Source: Cunninghamella blakesleeana (Eukaryota > Mucoromycota > Mucoromycetes > Mucorales > Cunninghamellaceae). From it: 64,000 nucleotides of DNA. Positions 49,153 through 62,086 of the stretch are shown one piece after another (position 1 is the stretch's first letter; each line of letters starts with the position of its first letter). The position numbers and the translations under genes were made by a program. The stretch is taken from the NCBI GenBank assembly GCA_017871115.1, contig JAFCIZ010000001.1, positions 4,693,501 to 4,757,500 of the forward strand, given 5' to 3'. The notes under the pieces were generated by a model. It searched no databases, was not told the origin of the DNA, and worked only from the letters and a program-made list of their open reading frames with translations.

Positions 49153-51361
49153 AAATTTGACAATTGCAATTTAATTTTATAATATTTTCTATATTTATAT
49201 ATTCTTACCAATATTAAGAAATCAGCATAAGTACCATGAAAGGAGGCTATCCTTATACTAGTAGGTAAAGACATATTGTCATTAAAAGGTTTGTTCAAAA
49301 TAGCACCAAACCGACGATCGGTACTTAGAGTTTGTAAGACAAAGGCACACATTCGTACAATACCTAATTGTGCTATATAAGAAATATATAAAAATATATT
49401 TGATTAACTTTTAAAGAATTTTGAATCGTTCATTTCTAGTTTAAATGGATAATTTAAATATATTTACATGATTCTAATTTATTATCCATAGCATGATAAA
49501 TCAATACCAACATTAGATCTAAAGCACGCTCCGTTTCCATTAAGTATGTTCTAAATCTCTATAAAAAACCCCAAGAGTTAAAACGTATTAATAAATGTAT
49601 TTATATTGATTGAATAAAAACATATACATGTAACATATTATTTACCTTATTGATTTGTACCAATTTCCAAGATAACATGATCATTTCAAAATGACAATTA
49701 GAGCTTTTCTTTGAATTAGGTAAATAAGTTGAAATACCCTGCATAGGATGACTTAAAGTTCGATACAAACCATCAATTAAAAATTGAAAATCTTGAGCCC
49801 GGTGTAATTTTGAAATATAATAAATATATTTATTTTCGTCATCAGCCAATTCCCATTCTTTTTCAATCGTCATATAATCAGGAAGTTGCTGATGAAGGTT
49901 ACTATCCATAGGTTGATCCGTTAAATGTAATAAAGAAGTTGGTGAGTGAGTATCCAATAATAACAAAAGTACACGTAAGCATAAAGTAACTAAGTATTCT
50001 CTATTCATTAGAGTTATATCTGTTGTTTGATGTATCATTTTTCCCCATGTTGAAGGATTATAATTACATATAGTATTCATTAAACTACATAGCAATGCTA
50101 AAACAATTCTTTTTTCCGTTATCTTTACTGTTCTTTGTAACCATTTATCTTCTTGTCTTAAATAGTGCTGCACTGGTATATACATTGATTTTGATAAAAT
50201 AGCCAATAATAATCTTAACACCTCAATCCTATGGCTCTCATTTTCTCTTGTTGATCCAATAGGTGTAGATGATCCAATTCCAGTTTCCCAAATAACATAA
50301 TTTATGTGTATCATTGAATAGTTTGATGCTTCTGTTGATGTAGATGATAAGTTTTTTAATGTTGAAGGTAATGTAAAACCAGAAAGAAACAGACATTGTG
50401 AAGTCACTAGGAAATAATAACAATTGTATTTTTATAAATACGCAATAACATTACTATTATTTTTGTATATGTAACACTTATGTATATTCTTACATGATAA
50501 TAATAAATCACCACGAGTAATTGGTGTTTCTTTTTTACTTTGTTGATCATGAATTTTTCGTTGATAATTTGTCCACCAAAATTGAAATTCCCATTCTTCG
50601 TTTCCTTGTTCATATAAATATGGTATAATACGACTTAAAACGCGACAACAGTTTAATAAATGCTGAGTTGAATATTGTGGTGATGGAAATGATGTTTCAT
50701 GAATAATTTTATCCATTTGATATAATAACTAAATATATAAAATGTAAAAAATATAAGTAAATAAAACGTTGAACTAAAATTGTTTGCTCTATATTATTAT
50801 TATTATTATCATTCTTATTATTATTATTACTTTTACTATTATAATTCTCTTACTTTATCAATTAAAGTTTCTATATTTTCAGGAGCAGAATCTCTTGCTC
50901 TCCTTATATCATTTGATCCAACTAAGGAATAAACATCATTTACAGATTCAGGTAATGTCCAAAACTACATATATGAAAAAAAAACTAGATATCAATTATA
51001 AAAATAATAATAGTAAAATTTTCATCTTTGAAAACTTTAACTATACATTATTTTCTTTTTTACCAGTGACCAAAATTCGTCAGCATCCCAAGATATAGAC
51101 TGTTGTTATTTTATAAATGATATTAAACATAAAAATTGATATAAAATTGAATAGAAGAAATAAAAATAAAAATAAAGACACGTAAAATAGTCAGCTATCA
51201 TCGTAGTTTCATTTTAGTTATACAAATAAATTTGCAATATTATTATTATTTAAATATATAAATTCATATCTATATTGTACATGTATATATCATTTTACTC
51301 TTTCTTCAAATAGTCTAAATACACTTTTTCGAAAAGCAAGTTTACTATCAGTTGCACCCAT
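48108..51361 (-). CDS. HID1: HID1 homologue, Golgi/endosomal trafficking protein
   Basis: Peripheral Golgi protein of the HID1 family, needed in animals for dense-core vesicle and trans-Golgi sorting; the fission-yeast homologues are Hid1/Hid3. About ten exons. The true start is the short first exon at 51361, MGATDSKLAFRKSVFRLFEE, matching the family start with Gly2 as N-myristoylation site. Further match: LLNCCRVLSRIIPYLYEQGN-EWEFQFWW, RIEVLRLLLAILSKSMYIP, ALLCSLMNTICNYNPSTWG, GIVRMCAFVLQTLSTDRRFG, GTYADFLI, NLSTLYPTFVLSITNTSAYL. The C-terminal region is preceded by a Ser-rich insert. Length is about 800 residues. Confidence 0.9.
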
Positions 51362-51515
51362 AAAATAATATAATAAAAAAAAGAAAGGAAAGAAAGGAAA
51401 AGAGATAAAAAAAGGAATAAGTTTAAAAAATTTAATGCTCTTGTTTTCTATTTGACGTCATTGTTACATATTAAAAACAAAACATATAATTTATATATTT
51501 ATAATTATAGGGGTC

Positions 51516-51547
<32 letters not shown>

Positions 51548-52024
51548 TATACATATATATATTATGGTATTTTAACAACTTTATAAAATATTTAAGATAA
51601 AGGATATATTATTTAATAAAAATAAAAAGCAAAAACCAAATAAGTAAAAATCAAGTAGAAGTTTATCACCCACAACTTGGCATCAAAATTATTCTTCTTA
51701 TTTTTAAAAATATAATATCCCATCGTTTTTTTTTTTTCTTTACTCATTTAAGGGCTTTTATTGTAGTTACAATGGTTTTTTTATTTCAGTACATTTGTAT
51801 ACTCTATCAGAGTTAACCGAGAGTAGTATTCTTTTTTATTAATATTTTTTTTGTTATTTCTGTTTTTACAATAATAAAAATAATAATAAAGAAACAGCCT
51901 TTTTTATTCCTTATCTACCAATTAAAATGAAATATAATTTAATATGTAAAATTATTTATATATAAATGAAACTCAGCTTTTTTTGCTTTTTCTCTCTTTT
52001 TCAACATATTTTTAATGAAACAAA
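51362..52024. promoter_or_regulatory. Divergent promoter region, HID1 / small ORF
   Basis: A purine tract at 51372-51404 (pyrimidine on the HID1 sense strand) and a pyrimidine-rich block at 51977-52001 sit just before the two start codons. A (TA)n run lies at about 51518-51562. Confidence 0.5.
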
Positions 52025-52237
52025 ATGTCAGGTACACCAAATAATGATATAATAACTTTACCATCTTTATCAACTATGATGATTTTATCCGAAACAACAA
52101 AAGAAAGCTCATTTTATCTTTATAATACATCGCAATCTATCTTGTTAACTAGAGTATTGCCAGTTACAGTAATACCAATCATTCTTTATTTTTTTTATCA
52201 TTCATTATTTGATATAAAGTTTTGTATGCTTCAATGA
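52025..52237 (+). CDS. Possible small tail-anchored membrane protein
   Basis: A 70-residue frame not recognised as any family. The first 40 residues are polar (MSGTPNNDIITLPS), then one hydrophobic helix ends the protein (LPVTVIPIILYFFYHSLF), as in a tail-anchored or single-span protein. Support is indirect: base composition looks coding and, like most certain genes here, it is preceded by a pyrimidine-rich block. It may be chance or part of a longer spliced gene. Confidence 0.35.
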   Translation: MSGTPNNDIITLPSLSTMMILSETTKESSFYLYNTSQSILLTRVLPVTVIPIILYFFYHSLFDIKFCMLQ

Positions 52238-52473
52238 TACCAACATACTTATTCATCTTATCAGAACTAAAATTCAATATATTTTCCCTTTTTTTCATTC
52301 ATACTATTAAACTTTGTATACACAAGTTAATTAATTCAAATCAATAATAATAATAACAATAATAAGCATACAGATATAATATTAGACTGTGTAGAAATAA
52401 AGTAGTACAATTCTTTTTTAATAAAATAAATAAAAATAAAATGACCAGTACTCTTATTTTATTGATACAATAA

Positions 52474-54584
52474 TTATGATAGTGTCTTTAACATTGAATC
52501 TTTTTCAGAAACATCAATTTTACTTTTGCGTTTCATCATTTTCGGGCGATGCGTTAGACCTGTATTACTATGAGGGTCGTCAATAGTTTCGCCCAATATA
52601 ACCCACTTTACTTGACCATGTTTAAGACTTTTGGGATATTCAGAAGCAAAATGATCGTTAATCATGTAAGGGGCCAACACACGGAATAGTATACGTATCC
52701 AACTTTCTTCCGATAATCGCTTTAGTACATGACGATTTAATAACCCTGATAAATGCAATTGAGATATAGGCCGTACTGATGTTGGTTCATTGGTATAAGG
52801 ATCAGGTGGGTAAATGGTAATATCATAAGAAGATTCTATAAATACAAGTGTACCTGGTGGTGTTCTTATAAACATAAATATAATAAAAAAAACATTATTA
52901 TTATTATTATAAATTAATAACGATAGTAAATGTACATCTTTTGTTTTATTTTCTTTTTAGTTTTTTTTAAATAAATAGTATAAAAATAGTGATGGCTTAC
53001 GCGTATTTAGAATAAGACGGTAATCTTGTAAAAATGTCATTATTATAAACATGGTGGAATATTTTACTTGATAATTTTGCATCGAATATTTTTGAAAAAG
53101 TAACATCACCTAATTTAGGTTGACCAAATGTATACAAACCATGAAAATAATTTAATAGAGGACTTGAAGATTGAACCATTTTAGCCACAAACATTGTACC
53201 TAATGATGCTCCTAAAGAATGACCCGATACATATAGCTTTTTATTTTTATCTTGATGAAGAATATCTAATATATAAGATTCGGCTTGATGATACATTGAT
53301 AATTCTCGTTGATTAATATAATGTTGTTGATGTTGCTGACTAGCTAAAAATCTAAAATCCACTGGATCCGTTAATTGATGCATCCAGTGTCCTGATAATT
53401 GATCTAAATAATTAGAGAATATTTGTTTTAAGGACTGCCATATGGTACCGTTATTATGAGCATTTGCTTCTAAGTATGTTTCCTTTTCATTGATTTTTTC
53501 AATAAATGGATCACCTAAAGCGTCGAAATAGCCTTTATGTACTCTACCCATGTAACCCCAATTTGCGTATACATCTCTCATACGAATGTCTATATTGGTG
53601 AGGTAGTTTTGTATATTTAATGGGTTCGATCTGTTAAAAAAAGTCGGATGTTAAAAAAATTAAAATTATACATTTTCTTTTCATGCACTTTTTATTACCC
53701 TCTAAAAATTAAAAAAATCATATCTTCTTTTTCAATAACGTAGGCACAAATATTCTAAGCAGTTATTATAATAACCAGCCAAAATATATATATATATATA
53801 GAAATAAGTATGAATACATCTAATATAAACTATATCCTTTTCCTTTTACCTATTTAATTATTTATTATTTCTTTTACCTTATAAGCAAATGGACGAAAAG
53901 TATTTTCAACATCAAAACCAGCTTGATTTAATTCATATTTAATTATTTCTAAATCTTCATAACCCAATTTACTTGCTACTGAAAGAGTATAAGCCAAAGA
54001 TTGAGAGTACTGTGGTCTATTCATCATTTTAGTTAAAACAGAAGGTTGAGCTTGCTGTTTACGCTCTTCAAATAGCTGCTTGTTTTTTAAATACTTCGTT
54101 GTTTGAATACTTTTATTGAAAAATTCAAAAGTTGGATCCATAGCATTAACCACAGCTAAAAAAAGTGCATATGTATACATATATTAATATTACAGCCCAT
54201 CTTATTTATATATACTTCTTATAATTATGTTCACTTACATATATGTTTTCCACTTGGATGTTTACCAATAGATAAAGTGAGTAAAAATCGAACCACCTGT
54301 TCAAATATCAATAATAATACAAAACCATAAAAGTAAAATAACTTTATAATAAATTCTAAAATAGGAGCCAATATAGGCGTATCGTGAAGTATATCTACTA
54401 TAGGGCTTAATATTGCTTGTAGAGAAAACAATAACTGTGTACAAGGAGGTACTAGGTGTTTAACTACTTCATAACCAATAGAGCTAACATAATTAGATAT
54501 ACTTGATAATGGTATATATATATAGATGGTAAAATAGCTAGGTGGTATAGTCTCTGTATCTAATTTAGTTTCTGGTTCTTTCAT
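52474..54584 (-). CDS. Membrane-anchored class 3 lipase
   Basis: Triacylglycerol-lipase-like alpha/beta hydrolase (lipase_3). Five exons, about 510 residues. The N-terminal 110 residues are strongly hydrophobic (LVPPCTQLLFSLQAILSPIV, ILAPILEFIIKLFYFYGFVL), so the enzyme is membrane-bound. Then LGYEDLEIIKYELNQAGFDV, the oxyanion strand FLIFRGSNPLNIQNYLTN, the lid region WGYMGRVHKGYFDAL, the nucleophile GHSLGASLGTMFVAK, and YTFGQPKLGD. The acid is in NNDIFTRLP, and the last exon holds the His in APYMINDHFASEYPKSL. The whole triad is present. The short exon NICAYVIEKEDMIFLIF ends AGA GG|GTAATA and joins ATCG to form FRGS. Confidence 0.9.
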
Positions 54585-54844
54585 TATTCTATAATAACAG
54601 TAATAATAATAAAAGAAAGAGAGAGAGAGAAAAGGTAAAAAAGAAAAAGGGTGGAAAGAAAAAATTAAGAATAAAAAGGGAAAAAATGGGGAACCACGAT
54701 TTCATGTGAAAATCGTGATCTTCAAAATCTGATATTGAATTTATATGAAAAAAGCACATAAAATAGTTATTATTTCCTTTATTATATATTATTCTTATTA
54801 TTCTTATTAAAAATGAAAAAATTATAAATATATATGTTAATTAT

Positions 54845-57800
54845 TTATTGGTGAATATGTTTTAAAATAATTGAATACCAAGGTAAATAAACTTTAAGAT
54901 GGTGATAACAAAGATGATCCAATTTAATAGCTAATTCTTTTAATGGTTGTTGGATTAAATCTAAACTTGAGCTTATTAAAATAGCGTCTGATGCAAACTG
55001 ATGTTGAATTAATTGAGATTTTAATACAGAAATAACACGATTAGCTAATAAGGTATAAACTGAATCATTACGTGATAAAATCCGATTCACCATCGAAACC
55101 AACAGTTTCTTTTTTTCTTCTGAAATAGTAGGTTGATATTTTAATATTTCCAATATAATATGATTTGTTGATGTAGCTTTTTTATTAATATCATCGTCAT
55201 TATCATTATTGAAAAGAGTAAATAACGTTTTTGTTAATGTAGATAAGGATGAGGATGAAAGACGTCCAATACCATTAATATTTTTAATAATCATTAGTAA
55301 AGCTGCTATTTTAATTAATTTTTGTATTTCGTGCTGATAAAGGGCTAATCTTCGATTATCCAAATACCAAGTTTCTGGTAACTCTTCAATAAAATCGGGA
55401 TAATGAACAAGCATAGATAAAAATGGATCATAAAAAATATCTTCTACTAATGGTATTCTAGTAGCACTCAATGCATACCCTTCTGGATTCCTTTCCATCG
55501 TCATCTGCTGCCATTTTTTAAATGCTTCTTCTTTTATCCAATGATACGTTTTTGGTAAGCTTGCTTCGTAAGTGGAAGATAGATAGTGTTGGTCCATTAT
55601 TGGATTGGGTAAACGATAATGCTGACAAAAATTTTGTTGCTCTAATTCAATAGCAATAGGTTTGAGGAATGGCCGTAAAGATCTCAATCTAAAATTGGCA
55701 AGATCTAATGACATTGTTTCTAAAAGCTTCATAATACGTTCTAATTGCCAAGCAGGATCATTTTCACATGATTGAATCTCTTCTACTATAATGTCTCGTG
55801 AGGGCGCACATAATTGCTGCTGGCAAGACAAAATGGTTCTAATAATTGTATTTAAATGAAAAGTCTTGTGATTTATTTGCTGCTCTATTAATTCTATATC
55901 AATGGCTTCATTAATACGTTGATAGCTGATTTTCCCTACTTCCACCATTCCAAGTAATTTCTAGAAAGAATAAAAAAAAAGTGCATTTATTCATATTAGA
56001 TACTTAATTTTAATATATATATTTTTGCCTTGTACTTTATTTTGCTTTTAATTATCATTTTACCTGTTTAATGTCCTTTATAATAGATAAAACTGAATAG
56101 TTGTATTGTTCAAGTTGTATGTCTTGACGCAATCGATCAAAGTAAGCTTTAAAAGTCATTTTTTTCACCCTTTGTTCTAAGGAAGTTACAGCATCACTAT
56201 TATTAACTTTATCATCGTCTTGGTATTGTTGTAATTGAAAATCTTTATCCAAGATCAATTCATGTAATAATTGTGCATTTGTTAATAGTACGTTAGGCAC
56301 ATTATTCATAACAAAAGATAATTCTTCCGTATATTTTTCGATATCTTCTTTACTAGTTACTGAAATATTATCATTATTTTTTCTTTCTTCGTTTATTTTT
56401 TTTTCTTTTGGAAAAATATTTTGGTTGTCTTGTACTTCTTCATTACTATGATCGTCATTATCGTTATCTTTATCATCTATTGTATCTTGTTTTTGTTCTC
56501 TCAGTTGTTGTTCAGTGATAGATAACTGTTCCATTAGTTTAGAGACTGCTTTATGATTTCCAATTTGAGCAATTTTTGATTTTAATTGTTTCATTTGTAT
56601 AACTAATTGATGATCAATATTAAGCTCTTCTTCATTAGATTGGTGAAAACATTGTTGAAGTGAATATAGCTCTACATAATAGGCAATCAAACTATCCACT
56701 AATTCGTTTCGATCTTTTTCTTTCCATTCATGAAAAAGCTTGTAAAATTTATACCATGTATCAATAAATGCCAATTTAGTTTGTCTGTTTCTTGGATAAT
56801 TTGCCCATATTTCAAATTGATGTAATAGCTTTTTAGCAGATTCAATCAAAACCTATAATATATATACAAGCAATAAATGTATTGTGTAAATTAAAAAGAG
56901 ATTTTTTAAAATTATTTATTATTGTTGTTGCTATTATTATTATTACAGATTCATCTGGTCCACAGGATTTTTGTAAAATATCACGAGGACACATGACAAT
57001 CATATAAGAAGATAAAAATACTCGTGATTTATTCAATCTATTATCTTGATGACCTAAGACTCGATTTAATAATTTTCCAGTAACTGATAAAACATTTTTT
57101 TGACGAAGAAGTTGACTAAGGGAATGAAAATTTAACCAAGTATCATGTTGGCTGTAAATTGGTAAATTAAGATGATGGAATGAATGGATTAAACAAGCTA
57201 AAGAAGGATGTCGACGCTTATTAATCAATGTAGAATTAGGTGGTGATGATGAAGATGACAATTTGTCAATAGAATTGCTGCTATTTATTTCTTTTTTCAT
57301 TTGCTTTGATTTCGATAATTTAGCAAAATGTAACCTTCTTACTTCAGATGCTTCTAGGCGTTTTTCTAATTCTACCCTTCGACGTTCTATTAACATTAAA
57401 AAATTATAATAAAAAATTGCATCAATTTCCTTTTTTAGGTACATTATTTTTCAACACCAACAAGAGAAGGAGGCAAAAATATGTATATTTACAATAAAAA
57501 AACGCTTGTTTTATTTTATTCTATCTATTACCTCTATCAGCTTTTGATTGTGAACGGTGTTGGTTTGCAATATATTTTGCTCTGTCTACTAATTGCTTAT
57601 TTGTGATTCTTATTTGTTCCAATTGAAAAGTTCTATTGCTTTCGGCTGTTTTTAAAGAAGACCAAAATAAAGAAGCTTGTTTTTCCCTTCTTGCTTTTAC
57701 TTGTTCTACTACTTTTTGAACCTCTAAAAACTTTTGGTTTAGCTTAAATTTTCTTTCTGCCAAGATGATTTCTCTTTTCACTCGTGCTTGTTCTAAAGTG

Positions 57801-57898
57801 GTTTTTGTAATTGGATATCTTAATTCAGAGAGAATAGGTTTTTTATGAAAAGTTTCTCGAGATGCAAATTCTTTATTATCATTCATAGCTTCATCCAT
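54845..57898 (-). CDS. TCP11 / Sok1-family protein
   Basis: T-complex protein 11 family; yeast Sok1 acts as a high-copy suppressor in the cAMP/PKA pathway. Four exons, about 960 residues. A highly charged N-terminal helix (QARVKREIILAERKFKLNQK, VVEQVKARREKQASLFW) is followed by a second basic helix (RRRVELEKRLEASEVRRLHF), the domain core with CPRDILQKSCGPDES, an acidic Asp/Asn/Glu-rich spacer, and the C-terminal conserved block with NEAIDIELIEQQI, CENDPAWQLERIMKLL and FRLRSLRPFL. The N-terminal Lys/Glu-rich region predicts coiled coil. Upstream, 57968-58008 is pure purine (pyrimidine on the sense strand). Confidence 0.88.
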
Positions 57899-59099
57899 AT
57901 TGTAATTTTTTAAACTAAATGTTAGAGAGAGTGAGAGAAAAGGATAAAGAAAAAGTGAAAGTAAGAGTAAAAAAAGAAAAGGAAAAGGAAAAGGAAAGGA
58001 AAAGGAAATAGAGAGTACGAGTGGAAAAAAAAAAGGAAATTAATTGGTCTTTTTTTTTATAAGCATACATTTTATCTTAATGGATTGCATTTTTTTTTTT
58101 TTTTTTCAAGGGATATAGTAGCAATACATTTGGATCATCTGATGGTTTTCAAAAATAGTTCACGTGAACCTTTTCATATAAATAATAATAAAATGAAAAC
58201 AGGTTACATGTAGGTATAAAAATAATAGATGGTATATAAATAATATATATTATACTTATTTATATAATAATGCACATATTTATGTATATGTATTATTATA
58301 TAACTTTGTTTTTTATTTTTAATAAAAAAAAAAAAAAGATAAATCCAACCATCTCTAAATTGAAACAAAATATATAGCATAAATTGTATAAGTAGTGTTT
58401 TAAAATCAAGGAATGATGTCATATATTCTTATAATATTGTCATTCTCCTTCATTTTTTTATTTTCTATACATACTCTTCCTATAAAAGGAAAATATACTT
58501 TGTACAATTTTTAATAAAAGTTTACAAAAGTTTTTTCTATTGGAAAGTTTTCGACTACTGAATTTATCAAAAATAAATAACTTCTTTATTTCATTTTGGT
58601 TTTTTTAATACAATGCTCTTTTAATTAAAACTAAATTTTTCTAAAGTTGAACATTTATACCGAAAATAATTATTATTAATTTTTTTTAAAGGGATGACAG
58701 GTCACGAGGGAAAACAATCAACTTTATTTAAATTACTCTAACACAATGTTGACTAAGCTTCACTTTTATACCTTGGCCAATAAAGTATATTATCGATTAG
58801 AAGAAATCGATCGAGTCAAAAGCAATTAAATCGTATATACATGTAAATAACTAAATTAAACGATTACTATATCTTTGTCAGATTAACATATATTTCAATA
58901 TTAGTTTAAAAACAATAAACTACAAATATATAAATTTTTAATTTCTTTTGAAGAATAGTAATATATATATATATATATATATATATTATTTATTAAAGTA
59001 TTATTTTGAAAAGTAGAAGATTTAAAAATATAAAAATAATTTTTTAATAGAGCATGCAAGTACATTTCTATTCCCTGTTTGTTTCTATCAGTCTTTGTC

Positions 59100-59137
<38 letters not shown>

Positions 59138-60926
59138 TATCCCAAATTATCTCATTAATTTATTGTTATCTTCACTTTGGTAATCTGAGTTCATTATTTA
59201 TTTATTTTTTTAAAAAATAAATTGTCGATATTGTCGTCTTTTGGAAGTTTGAACAGTTAAGATTTCAAATCTGCATAAAAAATGTCACAAGTAAATAATT
59301 TTTAACCAATTAAATGCTCTAGAATAGTCAAGTAAATAAGCCCCATTAATTGGATTATGAGTATTAATATACATTACATTTCAAATGGTGGTATAGACTA
59401 TATTGATGGTAAAAGATTACTTAAATGTTATTTTGTGGCAAGATATACCTTTAATTTATTGATATAATATTCTTTTAGTTGCTGATTTGTTGTTTTTCCA
59501 CCATAAATATTTCAATACATTTTTCATTGTTGATTTCAATTACAATTCCAAGATTTCATCTAAAGTCTAATTTTTTTTTCAGTACTTTGTTGAAATAGTA
59601 TCTTCTCTATCAAATAATGGTAGTAACAATATAATGGAACAATAACTTTATTATAATGACATAAAATCACCTAATTTTTATTGTATTTCTATTTTTAATG
59701 CTATTTGTACCACTGTTAAAAAAATAAAAAAAATAGATTCACTAAAAAATCTTTTAAATAAGTATCCCTAAAATTTCAAATATTTTAAGTAAGCTGGTTA
59801 TAATTCATTATTCCTTGATGCTAAGCAATTCGTAACCTTTTTTGTATTAAATGTATCATTCAAATGAATATAGAGATAAAATATTTTACTTTTGTGGAAA
59901 TATTGAAAGCAAAATTACTATAGACTTTAAGGTGTAATATATGTTATTGCATAAAATATGTAAAGGATATAGTATTAACGCACGGTCTTCAAAACTTTAA
60001 TCTTTGATTTTGCTAAAGGATTTGATTCCAAAAGGTTGATTATTATTATTTTTCTTTTTCTTTTTTTTTTGGTTATAGTTTATGTATTAATAAAAATTTT
60101 GTTAGTGAAAATATTATCTTTAGTTATAATAATGCCAATGTTGCTGATGTTACTGAACAACATGTAAATTTTTTAATTCAGTGATATTTTTATATGAAGT
60201 GTGCATGATATTAAGAATGTTTAGTGATTTTTTCTTCAATCCCTTTTACTTTATTCTGTACTGTTTATCTATACGAGTAAATTTTCATGAGATTATAATG
60301 TGGTCTCCATTCATATTTTGAAAGCTGTTTTATTTTCAAAATTAATATAGAACAAAAAAGAAGCCAAAAAAAAAAATTAATAGTTTCTATATTTCCGGAA
60401 AAAATATTCTGGGTTACGAATTCTGGATATTTCCTGTTTTTGAGAAAGACCCTTTGTACCACTTTCACAATAACTTTAAGTAAATGTAATTTACTTTCTA
60501 TAAAAGCAACCCTTTCCCAAATAGTTAGAAAAAATTTTAATAGTCTAAACTAAAGGAAAAGACACAAAGCTGTATTTCATTTACTTTTTTTATTTTAAAC
60601 TCAAAAATTTTCAACTAGTAGACTATTTTTATTTAGAAGTTAAACTATTTGCCGTTCTATATATCGTTCCGTTTGTTTCGGTACAACCGAGAACTTTATT
60701 GAACTTTTTTTTTTATCAAATGTTAGCTGGATACAATGTACAAATACTAAAAAAACTAATAAAAATTCATTAATTTTTTATCTATTAAAAAATATTGTGC
60801 ATATGAAACTTTAATTAATTTTTAAGGTATACATATATATACATGAATATATATTATGAGTTCAAATTTAATACAACGTTTATTTATAATAAGTACATGA
60901 AAGAAAAAAAATCATATGTTTTTTTT
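57899..60926. other. Intergenic, 3 kb, the largest gap in the window
   Basis: Holds the TCP11 promoter with a purine tract (57968-58008) and a palindromic E-box (58158-58169), poly-T and (TA)n runs, an (ATT)n run near 59102-59132, and scattered short coding-like scraps between 59350 and 60480. No intact gene or terminal repeat was found. Confidence 0.55.
58158..58169. promoter_or_regulatory. Palindromic E-box GTTCACGTGAAC
   Basis: A perfect 12-nt palindrome centred on CACGTG, about 260 nt upstream of the TCP11 start codon. The flanks fit bHLH class B sites in general; the window also codes a bHLH factor of that class, but a link is only inference. Confidence 0.5.
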
Positions 60927-62086
60927 TTAATATCGACAAGCACCACTATATAATTTTTCAGAACCTCTCATACGAAATGGAGGTAAATAATGATGTGGTA
61001 AGTTAGAAGAGGGGGGAGTGAATTGAGGTTGAATATTAGTAGCTGGTAATAAAGGACGTAAACTAGTAGTAGGAGTGTTTGTTGCTATTGTTGTTGTCGT
61101 AGTAGTAGTAGTAGTAGTAGTAGTAGCGGCAGCAGTAGCGGCAGCAGCAGGTATTGTATTATGGTAAGGAATGGAAGGAGTTGGCTGTATGATTCTATAA
61201 TGTGGGATTTGTGGAGTTGAAATAGGTGGATTTACATAATTAAATTTAGGGATGTCTATTAAGTTGTTATTATAATTATTATTATGAATTGAATGATCGT
61301 GGTCATTATCACGAGGAGAGTTTGGTACTGATATACTTAAAGGCATAGGTGTATGAGATGGCATAAAGGATTTTGAAGGGGAAGTAGGGGCTGAGTGAGT
61401 GTGATAATCTATGGGTGTACTAGTTAATGATGAATTAGATGAAGATGATGATAATGTTGATGAAAGAAAAGGGGGAGAAGGGGTTGTTGATGCTGATATT
61501 AATGCTGGAGAAGGTATTTTATTTTTTAAAGATTCATTTTCTAATTGTAATTGTTTGACATATTCTAAAGTTAATTTTAATATATTGCCTTTATTTGGCT
61601 TTTGTCCATGCTGGCATGCATTTGGTATAATTTGTGATAATTCTAATATAGTATTATTTATGTTATCTCTTCTTCTTCTTTCTACATGATTGTGGTTTTC
61701 TCGCCGTCTTTGAATTCTTTCGATAGCTGTTTTACTATCCAAATTGTTTCTATTAAAAAAAGAAAGAAAAAGGTGATTAGAGATATGATCGTATTTTCGG
61801 ATAAGATCATTATGACTGTTATTATCATTTACCTATTAAGAATATTGACTCCATTGACTCTGTATGCAGCTTGTCTTTTTGATTTTTTTGGTTTACGATT
61901 CACTTTCTGTGGTGATAAATCTGACGAAAAATTTAAAAACAAAGCTTGTGGACGAGAATGTTGTTTATTGGATGATGGAGGTGGGGAAGCAGAGTCACTC
62001 ATATCTTCGTCATCATCAGTAGATTCATTATCGGTATCCCTTTTAGGAACTCTTTCAATGTAAGGAGCATCAAAAATAGGTACCAT
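60927..62086 (-). CDS. bHLH transcription factor, MiT/USF-like class B
   Basis: DNA-binding protein of 358 residues in two exons (61833-62086, 60927-61749). The intron falls right before the basic region, NSKTAIERIQRRRENHNHVERRRRDN by pattern, with the His-Glu-Arg triplet that reads CACGTG. Helix 2 contains NKGNILKLTLEYVKQLQLEN, close to the MiT/TFE NKGTILK pattern, and runs into a short coil. The rest is Ser/Thr/Pro-rich, with a Thr run and Ala/Thr repeats. Start taken at ATG 62086 (MVPIFDAPYIERVPK); the longer frame to 62101 has no ATG. Basic motif KKSKRQAAYRVNGV precedes the intron. Confidence 0.9.
61085..61150. repeat. (GTA)n/(GCA)n trinucleotide tract coding Thr and Ala runs
   Basis: On the minus strand the triplets encode a run of about twelve Thr preceded by Ala-rich sequence in the bHLH protein. 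Unlike the AAT repeats elsewhere, this one is comparatively GC-rich. Confidence 0.85.

Noticed and set aside
53610..53635. GGGTTCGATC, tRNA T-loop-like
   Set aside because: On the minus strand it is coding sequence of the class 3 lipase (SNPLNIQ), and no A-box or cloverleaf surrounds it.
60265..60468. 67-codon minus-strand ORF
   Set aside because: Partly coded by A/T runs; the only complex part (VVQRVFLKNRKYPEF) matches nothing I know.
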